Shown here: positions 22,577-28,969 of the stretch, piece by piece | Position numbering within the stretch: position 1 is the stretch's first letter | How the letters are laid out: every line of letters begins with the position of its first letter | DNA from: Syncephalis plumigaleata | Lineage: Eukaryota > Zoopagomycota > Zoopagomycetes > Zoopagales > Piptocephalidaceae | DNA: 28,969 nucleotides | Assembly (NCBI GenBank): GCA_025201365.1 | Contig: JAIXMF010000159.1 | Span: forward strand, 1-28,969 | Reading direction: 5' to 3' | Made by a program: the position numbers and the translations under genes | The notes under the pieces: model-generated | Seen by the model: only the letters and a program-made list of their open reading frames with translations | Told to the model about the DNA's origin: nothing | Database searches by the model: none

Positions 22577-23828
22577 ATGGCACCATTATCCAGTAATGCT
22601 TCACATTCCATGGCTGATGATGAGTGTACGACCATGCAAGCATACGATTCGATCGATTATAATATCGAACGATTATCGATGCATCAGCTTGGATGGGGTA
22701 TTTGTACCAGTGCCGCTATCATTGCTACCATTATTAGTTTTGCCGCCATTTATCGTCACGCCATCAATTACAATAAGGCAAGTAGACGACACATCGAGAT
22801 GAGTGTCAATATTAGCAAGCTAACCGTTAATCATTATATATATATATATAAAACACATATAGCCATCACTACAACGTTACATTATTCGAATTCTGTTTTT
22901 TGTTCCAATCTACGCTGCCACCACCTTATTTTCATATTTATTTTATCGTAAAGCGTTCTACTTTGAAGGAATTGGCGATGTATACGAATCCATCCTAATG
23001 GGATCATTCTTCATGCTATTATGCAATTATCTCGCCGATGACTTGCCCGCAAATACCGTTTCATCCGAGACTGACACGCCAACGCAATCGTTCTTTTCCA
23101 AGCTTTGTTTGCATCCTAGTTCTAGCAAATTTATAAATACCACCAAAATAATGGTATTACAATATGTGGCGATAAAGCCACTCACCATGATTGTCGCCAG
23201 TTTCACGCATCATTTCAACTTGCTTTGTCCGGGATCACTTTCACCTCAATACGCCAATCTTTGGGTTAACATCATCAATGGCGTGTCTATGCTTGTGGCC
23301 ATGCAAGGCTTGCTGTCGATCTACTACGCAATCAGTAGTAAAATACGCGTACACAATCCAAATGTTCAGTTCTTATCGGTGAAACTGGTAAGTCATCGAA
23401 TGAATTAGCGTAAATATTTCGACATGCTAATATCAACCATACTATGCTAGGCTGTATTCCTGGTTACTATTCAAAAGTTGCTACTCGCCATACTGGTGCA
23501 TTTCAACGTATTCCGACGTACTAATCACTGGTCGGCCGTCGACATAGCACGCGGTGTCAATGCCATCGCCATTAATGTCGAGCTCATTGCCTTTGCACTG
23601 TTACATTTGTACGCCTTCGATCATCACAGGTATATCTCGCACACCACGAATATTTGCCCCATCAGTAGTAAGATAGAGAAACTAAGATTACGCACGCCTT
23701 CTTGGAGGATATTCCGAGATGCACTTAATCCATGGGAGATCCTACGCGAACTATGTCACGCCATTGTGGCCATCTTTTACAACAATATGGGCGAGAACTA
23801 TCCGACAACGATGAAGGGAAAGATATAG
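22577..23828 (+). CDS. TMEM184 / organic solute transporter-alpha family membrane protein, copy B
   Basis: Paralog of the gene at 20210 in the same orientation. Three exons (22577-22777, 22863-23387, 23451-23828) give 1104 nt, 367 aa. Exon 1 ends in NYNK and exon 2 resumes with PSLQRYIIRILFFVPIYA, which lines up with copy A (TVPKQQRYIVRICLMIPIYA). This fixes intron 1 as 22778-22862 with a GC donor (AAG|GCAAGT) and an ATAG acceptor; the nearest GT would break the alignment. Further family blocks: YFEGIGDVYESILMGSFFML, MVLQYVAIKPLTMIVAS, VQFLSVKL and ALLHLYAFDHHRY. It has a longer N-terminal region than copy A (about 35 residues before helix 1), lacks the long hydrophilic C-terminal tail and carries one more intron. 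A GTG seven codons upstream is in frame, but the ATG at 22577 is the natural start. AATAAA lies at 23895-23900. Confidence 0.9.
22778..22862 (+). other. GC-AG intron in TMEM184 copy B
   Basis: The donor AAG|GCAAGT matches the strong consensus of GC-AG introns. A (TA)n tract (about 22835-22851) precedes the ATAG acceptor. Using it keeps frame and restores conserved residues seen in copy A. Confidence 0.85.
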
Positions 23829-24257
23829 TCATTGTTGCTACTATTAGTATAGCTGTAATCATTATAGTATATATATATTGTGTGTTATCTGTTCAATAAA
23901 CTAAACTAAATACAAAACATTTGATACATGTACGCTTTTAGTCAATCTATAGTTATTTCAAATAAATTATTATTGTTATTATTATTATTATTAAAAAGGA
24001 ATAACTGAACTACGGTTGAATGTAGACTAAAGAACACGGCGTATTACCGCAATAAAGTGAGCGTATAGACTACAAACAGACAGATAGACATGCATGCATG
24101 CATACACTACTTGTACACAATTTCAATTTCAATCAGTTTTGCTATTAATTTCCGATCTATAAACATAGAAAAAAAGACATTACAACTAAGATTAGGACGA
24201 ATGAAACAGAAAAACACTGTATCTATTACTCATGGTCTTCATGCAGTATCGACTAGG
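23829..24257. other. Convergent 3' intergenic region
   Basis: Lies between the 3' ends of TMEM184 copy B and the aldehyde dehydrogenase. It contains AATAAA for the plus-strand gene (23895), a TTA-triplet microsatellite (about 23967-23993) and a CATG-repeat (about 24089-24105). No gene is seen. Confidence 0.5.
23895..23900 (+). terminator. Candidate polyadenylation signal, TMEM184 copy B
   Basis: AATAAA 66 nt after the stop codon, the first such hexamer downstream. Confidence 0.4.
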
Positions 24258-26105
24258 CTAGATTAGCCCGCGTGCTTTTGCAATAAAACCAAGTAACATC
24301 AATACCAATACTAACAACGAGGCTTTCTTGAGTTTCAAGCTCCAGGGAGCGTAGCGCGACAAACTAAACATCACCAGTGGAATTCGTTTTACGTTGTAGG
24401 GCGGGTAGATCAGGGTAGAGCGTACTGGCTCGTCGAGATTGCCACTATGCAAGATTGAACGTTTATGCGAAAAGGCGTCGAAACTCGCCTTGCCTCGGTA
24501 GCAGCCCATGCCACTTGCACCGGAACCACCAAACGGAATTTGAGCAACTAAATTGATTGCATAACAAGACGAGCGCATGAATGAATGAGTACATCAGGTT
24601 GTTTAGAGTGTAGTAGTACTAGAAGAGAGCATACTACTTACCAGCCATGTGCACCATCGTATCGTTGACCACCATGGATCCGGAGCGTGTCGAATCGCGC
24701 ACCTTACTGACGACCTTCTTGTCCGTGGCAAACAAATAAAGTGTCAACGGCTGATCACGACGATTGATGAATGTGATAGCCTCCTCGACAGAATCCATCT
24801 CAATAATGGGCATGAAGGGACCAAATATCTCATCTCGCATTAGAGCGGATTTTCCATCGCTAAGTATTACGGTAGGTTCGATATAGCAAGTGCTACGATC
24901 ACTCGAGCCACCAAGTAGAACCTGGTAGCCCTTGGCTTTATCCTCCTCGAATAGACCCATCAATCGATCAAAGTGACGTTCGTTGATAATCTTTCCGTAG
25001 CATTCGGAGTCACGTGCGTTGTTATTATAGAAAGACTTGTAGCATCTACGTAATTCCACCATTAATGGTTCAATCAAATCACGTGGACACAATACGTAAT
25101 CGGGTGCGATACATGTCTAAGTGTGTGTGTGTATTACGTCACTGTTAACACCAAAGTATTTCATATAGAAACCAATAAACTAACCTGACCGCAATTCAAA
25201 TACTTGCCAAAGAATAGACGATTAGCAGTAACCGTGAGATTGCACGATCGATGAATGATCAACGGACTCTTGCCGCCCAACTCCAATATCACGGGGGTCA
25301 ACTGTTTGGCGGCTGCTTGCATCACAATACGACCAACGTGACCGGATCCCGTGTAGAATATTTGGTCAAATTTGGTGGCTAGCAATTGGGTGGATTCGTC
25401 GACAGCACCATTGATAACACGATACGCGCGCGAGTCCAAGTAGCGTGGCAGTAGTTCCGCAATAGCACGAGCTGAATGTGGGGCAAGTTCGGATGGCTAT
25501 CATCATTTCATAGAGTAAACGGTTAGTATTACTTGCACGTATCAACTAATTGGACAGGATCTACTATAATGAAGTAGCAAGCTTACCTTTAGTACAACCG
25601 TGTTTCCTGCTGCAATAGCACCGATGAATGGTGCCAACAAAAGTACAAGCGGGTAGTTCCACGCACCCATAATAAGTACCATGCCGAATGGCACTTTACG
25701 AACATGCGGTCGACTAAGTAGGAAGGTAAAGCGAACACTAGGGTATTCAGGCTTGGCCCAGCTGCTAAGCTTGTCCAAGGCACGCATTGCGTCATCTCGT
25801 ACTAGAGCGAGTTCGCATGCGATAGTCTCATAAGGGTGCTTGCCAATATCTTTTTGTACTGCCTCGAGTAAGACGTCCATTTGTTCGTCGCATAGCTTGA
25901 CGAATTGACGCAACTGTTGCTTACGGAAACTGAGTGAACGGGTAAGACCCGCCTCAAAAGTGGCAGCCAAATCTTCAGTGCACTATTGATTACTTTATTA
26001 GTAAGTGGAGTATACATGTATACACATATTAACTTTTGGTGCAAGATCCCCACTTACTTGTTTGATTTCCTCCTTTGTGGAGTAGGTTAGAATATCATTC
26101 GTCAT
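24258..26105 (-). CDS. Fatty aldehyde dehydrogenase, class 3 (ALDH3/Hfd1-like)
   Basis: NAD(P)-dependent oxidation of medium- and long-chain fatty aldehydes to fatty acids; the family acts on ER, lipid-droplet or outer mitochondrial membranes in sphingolipid and alkane/ether-lipid breakdown. Five exons: 26105-26058, 25982-25587, 25496-25185, 25116-24642 and 24547-24258; the spliced length is 1521 nt (506 aa). Conserved blocks: PFGMVLIMGAWNYPL, AAGNTVVLKPSELAPHSA, FYTGSGHVGRIV, VILELGGKSPL (catalytic Glu about 220), NCGQTCIAPDYVL (catalytic Cys about 250), EIFGPFMPI, SGSMVVNDTMVH and PFGGSGASGMGCYRGKASFDAFSHKR. The last ~25 residues (KASLLVLVLMLLGFIAKARG) form a hydrophobic tail anchor, as in ALDH3A2 and yeast Hfd1. 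All catalytic residues are present. GA- and CA-repeats lie upstream of the start. Confidence 0.95.
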
Positions 26106-27035
26106 TGCGTTTGTTGTTGCGTTCTTTGATAGACACAACTAGTAGTCGAGCAAATAGCTAGCTAGAGAGAGAGTATGAAAGAGAGAGAGAGAGAGAGCGA
26201 AAGTGACAAGGGAATTACTGAAAGTGACAGAGTGAACAAAAGTCTGTAAACGAAAATGGATGAGCAACCATCAGAAATGTTGGTAGATCACCGTACCAAT
26301 TTAAATCAATTCTTGCCCACACACACACACACACATGCAATTAGCATATAATCAAAAGGAACATCAGTTACACTAATGCAGGTATTATCGGCTAATTTAC
26401 TACCGAGTACTAAATATACTACTAGTAGTGGCTACTCACTATTTAAGCTATAAAAGATAGGAAGCATTCCATTCTACGGTTTGTCAAAGGAACACGACAA
26501 TTATACATGCACCACATGGACAATAGGCCTCATACTAATTGAAGCATGGACGATAACTGCATGCTAGATTGATGATGCAGCCATATGACATGACACAATA
26601 GCCACAATCAATAATGACCACAAGCGTGTTATTGTATGAGAAATATAGCTGAGACATTAAGCGATGCATATAAACAATAAATATACAAACAAAAATGGCT
26701 TGGCTTTGTAAATTATTGTTAATTGATCGACTTTTAGTAACTGCTCTTTCCTTAAATGTACCTGATTGCTCTCTACTTTCATGCAGCTTACTCAACCATT
26801 GATGCATAGATCGGAATAGAACGTATATATTTCATTATTTCCACCAATCGTGTAGTAGCAGTATTAACAAATTGAATCGGATGTTAATATGAACAATTGA
26901 TGGGGTAATTCAAATGAACAAAGCGTAAATTGATACACACGATTCAATTCATATATGTGTGTATGTATGCGCGTATATTAGTTGTTTATTTTTACAAAAC
27001 ACAATGGATTTGTCTTTGTCGTAGAGGTTTTGCAA
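26106..27035. other. Intergenic, aldehyde dehydrogenase to uS12m
   Basis: Includes the upstream region of the aldehyde dehydrogenase with a GA-repeat (about 26162-26200) and a CA-repeat (about 26317-26334), and the 3' region of the uS12m gene (AATAAA on the minus strand, complement of 26985-26990). A 90-codon minus-strand ORF (26535-26807) has no recognisable domain and is not accepted. Confidence 0.45.
26985..26990 (-). terminator. Candidate polyadenylation signal, uS12m gene
   Basis: AATAAA on the minus strand about 45 nt after the stop codon. Confidence 0.4.
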
Positions 27036-27662
27036 TTATTTCTTCTCTGGTCTACGCGTGCCGTATTTACTACGCGAGGTAGATCGATTGGCGACACCTT
27101 GTAAATCTAACGCGCCACGTACAATATGATATTTGACACCAGGCAAATCGGGTACTTTTCCACCGCGAACAAGCACCACCGAATGTTCCTGTAGATTATG
27201 GCCTTCACCGGGGATATACGCCGTAATGGTACGTCCGTTCGTGAGTCGTACGCGTGCCACTTTACGTTGTGCCGAATTTGGCTTCTTCGGTTTAGTGACG
27301 AACACTTTGGTGCAGACACCTTTACGCTGTGGACACCGATCTAGTGCCGGTGAACGTACTTTCACGGGACGTGTACGTCGACATCCACGAATAACCTGAT
27401 TAAGCGTGGCCATATTGGCTCGTTGTGCCGAGTAGGAGTTCATAGACAGTAACACTGACAGTGGTGATTGTACGCTACGCGACATAATACCATATGACAA
27501 TGAGTGAAGTTGATGAGCAGGCAATGCAGTCGTGAATCCAGCTCTTAGTCCATTCAAACGACTAGTATTCGTCATTATAGCTGAGAATGCAGGGCGACAC
27601 ATCATTGCTGTCGTTGCTGCTGGACGTGTGACCAACGACAAAGATCGAAGGACACCCAGCAT
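27036..27662 (-). CDS. MRPS12: Mitochondrial small-subunit ribosomal protein uS12m
   Basis: uS12 lines the decoding centre of the small ribosomal subunit and controls translational accuracy. This is a single-exon gene of 208 aa. Residues 1 to about 82 form a Ser/Ala/Arg-rich, acid-free extension ([20 protein letters not shown] at the start), a good mitochondrial presequence. The mature part begins [15 protein letters not shown] and carries the S12 signatures [29 protein letters not shown] (decoding-site loop), [19 protein letters not shown] and [17 protein letters not shown]. The C-terminus is basic. The bacterial-type core plus the presequence marks it as the organellar form, not cytosolic uS12 (Rps23). 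Absence of introns sets it apart from most genes in the window. Confidence 0.96.
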   Translation of the reverse strand: MLGVLRSLSLVTRPAATTAMMCRPAFSAIMTNTSRLNGLRAGFTTALPAHQLHSLSYGIMSRSVQSPLSVLLSMNSYSAQRANMATLNQVIRGCRRTRPVKVRSPALDRCPQRKGVCTKVFVTKPKKPNSAQRKVARVRLTNGRTITAYIPGEGHNLQEHSVVLVRGGKVPDLPGVKYHIVRGALDLQGVANRSTSRSKYGTRRPEKK

Positions 27663-28132
27663 ACTGTTTTCGTGTAAAAAGTAATCGCGCTGATCAATAA
27701 CAAGAAAAAAAAGATAAAGTCCTTATTGAAGCAAGGGTAAAAATTATTTATCCCTCACAATCAATAAGGCAAGAGTCAAAGAATTGATTTGTAGTGTTGA
27801 ACATGGCCATTGCCATTTACGATTAAAAACCGAAATAGATGACCTAGCGACATCCGTTCTATGCTTAGCTCGTATGCGCTTTTGTAGAATAAAGTGCCAG
27901 CTTTTAAAAATAAGAGTATCATCTCCAGATTTATCTTTGAAAATGGTTGCTATGCGGGTTCTATAGATGGCCCAGATTGCGCTAATAATTGTAAAGTAAA
28001 ACAACATTACGGCAGCTGTGTAAGTAAGTGTATCTAAGGACATCTTGTATACTGCTTCGCATATTTTGAATGCACCAAATAAGTTCTGTTCATTAACTTT
28101 ATTACGATTATTACTCTCATACTAATGGTTTA
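27663..28132. other. Region upstream of uS12m, small unassigned ORF
   Basis: Contains the uS12m upstream region and a 99-codon minus-strand ORF (28043-27744) beginning MSLDTLTYTAAVMLFYFTII, with one hydrophobic stretch (about residues 7-27) and a basic remainder. It resembles nothing I recognise, so it may be a small membrane protein or chance. Confidence 0.3.
27744..28043 (-). CDS. Hypothetical small membrane protein (doubtful)
   Basis: A 99-codon ORF from an ATG. The N-terminal hydrophobic segment (AAVMLFYFTIISAIWAIY) is followed by a basic tail with several Lys/Arg pairs. It has no neighbours in the same strand unit except uS12m 80 bp downstream, no intron and no recognisable family. Codon use is AT-rich like non-coding sequence nearby, so chance is a real alternative. 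Confidence 0.22.
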   Translation of the reverse strand: MSLDTLTYTAAVMLFYFTIISAIWAIYRTRIATIFKDKSGDDTLIFKSWHFILQKRIRAKHRTDVARSSISVFNRKWQWPCSTLQINSLTLALLIVRDK

Positions 28133-28907
28133 TTACTAGGTTACGGCAATGTTATCAGTGCACCCGTTAATCCATTACATTCCATTCGGCTACTTGTTTA
28201 TTCATCATTATCAACATACTACGGCAATGTTATTATTGGACTCGTTAATCCCTCCCATTCAACAACTCGTTGGTTCACTACTATCAACATACTTTGACAA
28301 TATCACTAATCTACTCGTTAATCCAATACATTACATTCTACTATTTGATTATTCACTATTATCAACATACTACGGCAATGTCATTAATGTACTCGCCAAT
28401 CCATTACAGTATATTGGACCATTCGTTTATTCATCATTAACAACATATTCCGACAATACCACCAGAGCACTTGCTAGCTCACTTCGTTCCATTCCATTAC
28501 CCGATCATTCATCATTACCAGCGTATTACAGCAATATCACCAGTGCACTCGCTAGCTCACTTTGTTCCATTCCATTACCCGATTATCCACAATTATCAAC
28601 ATACTACGGCAGTATCAGCAATGCGCTGGTTAACTCATTCCTTTCCATTCCATTACCCGGTTATTCATCATTATCAACATACTGCGGTAATATCAGCAAT
28701 ACAATCGTGAATTCATTCCATTCCATCCCATTACCTGACCGTTCATCATTGTCAACATTCTACAGCAGTATCACCAGTGTATTCGCTAATTCATTTCGCT
28801 CCATCCCATTGCCTGACCATTCACTATTGTCAACGTACTACGGCAGTATCACCAATGCGCTGGTTAACTCATTCCACTCCATGTTGGATCATTCCACATT
28901 ACTGATA
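28133..28907 (+). repeat. Tandem array of 78-bp repeats
   Basis: About ten diverged copies. Units start (TCAACATACTACGGCA-type) near 28133, 28211, 28284, 28362, 28440, 28518, 28596, 28674, 28752 and 28830. From 28284 on, spacing is exactly 78 bp (26 codons). The second unit is 73 bp, so the first two units lie in a different frame. Many differences between units fall at third codon positions (for example ATTCCATTACCC, ATCCCATTACCT and ATCCCATTGCCT, all I-P-L-P), which suggests coding constraint. The last unit breaks off near 28890. Confidence 0.9.
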
Positions 28908-28969
28908 AAGAGTAAGCAATCTATTAACATGCTCATATTGATTGTTTACATAGCGCTAATAATTTGTTA
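28149..28969 (+). CDS. Putative 26-residue tandem-repeat protein, runs off the window
   Basis: An uninterrupted frame from the ATG at 28149 to the window edge (273 codons, no stop). From 28284 it reads seven full copies and one partial copy of a 26-residue unit with consensus STYYGSISNALVNSF then xSIPLPDHSSL. After the last unit come a short basic segment (KSKQ) and a hydrophobic stretch INMLILIVYIALIIC, possibly a membrane helix. No known family is recognised. The first ~45 codons read the two upstream repeat units in a shadow frame because the second unit is 5 bp short, so the true N-terminus may differ or come from an upstream exon (a TACTAG acceptor-like site ends at 28139). The product, if made, could be a membrane or cell-surface repeat protein; that is inference only. 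Confidence 0.45.
   Translation, partial: MLSVHPLIHYIPFGYLFIHHYQHTTAMLLLDSLIPPIQQLVGSLLSTYFDNITNLLVNPIHYILLFDYSLLSTYYGNVINVLANPLQYIGPFVYSSLTTYSDNTTRALASSLRSIPLPDHSSLPAYYSNITSALASSLCSIPLPDYPQLSTYYGSISNALVNSFLSIPLPGYSSLSTYCGNISNTIVNSFHSIPLPDRSSLSTFYSSITSVFANSFRSIPLPDHSLLSTYYGSITNALVNSFHSMLDHSTLLIKSKQSINMLILIVYIALIIC

Noticed and set aside
26535-26807. 90-codon minus-strand ORF between the aldehyde dehydrogenase and uS12m
   Set aside because: No domain, no homology that I recognise, and AT-rich codon use like the surrounding non-coding sequence.
28471-28710. 79-codon plus-strand ORF with repeated HFVPFHYPIIH units
   Set aside because: Alternative frame of the 78-bp repeats. The frame chosen is longer, open to the window edge, and is the one in which third-position changes are silent.

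Overview
This is a eukaryotic nuclear window, most likely from an early-diverging (zygomycete-grade) fungus. The pointers are many short GT-AG introns (about 50-100 nt, with CTAAC/CTAAT-like branch sites), an AT-rich background, an ER protein ending in HDEL, a ferrochelatase with the [2Fe-2S] cysteines that budding yeast lacks, tandem TMEM184-family genes and an IBTK-like BTB protein. The lineage is an inference; the introns and the protein families are read directly from the sequence.

Layout from left to right. NOP14 (minus, 3' end outside the window) diverges from a six-exon ER protein disulfide isomerase-like gene, which is followed on the same strand by a six-exon mitochondrial ferrochelatase. 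A disturbed region of about 5.7 kb comes next (5.0-10.7 kb). It holds the seven 3'-terminal exons of a bacterial-type (mitochondrial) isoleucyl-tRNA synthetase, a purine-rich repeat block, a broken CAMK-like protein kinase, and an inverted copy of part of the repeat block. A large seven-exon gene follows (10.7-15.4 kb; ankyrin, RCC1 and two BTB domains; IBTK family). Next is a secreted or membrane-anchored PLD-superfamily enzyme with two HKD motifs (16.1-17.9 kb). A gene-poor stretch of 2.3 kb contains a second purine-rich block. Two TMEM184/organic solute transporter-alpha family genes lie in tandem (20.2-23.8 kb), and the second uses a GC-AG intron. On the minus strand are a five-exon class-3 fatty aldehyde dehydrogenase with a C-terminal membrane anchor (24.3-26.1 kb) and the single-exon mitochondrial ribosomal protein uS12m (27.0-27.7 kb). 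The window ends in an array of 78-bp tandem repeats that keep one frame open and encode a 26-residue repeat followed by a hydrophobic segment.

The intact genes are unrelated housekeeping and signalling genes with no shared pathway, as is normal for eukaryotic gene order. The points most worth a second look are the coding 78-bp repeat array at the right edge, the kinase and tRNA-synthetase fragments flanking the purine-rich repeat block, an apparent one-base frame break in NOP14, and the GC-AG intron in the second TMEM184 paralog. All gene models were built by hand from reading frame, splice consensus and family resemblance; no search was run.
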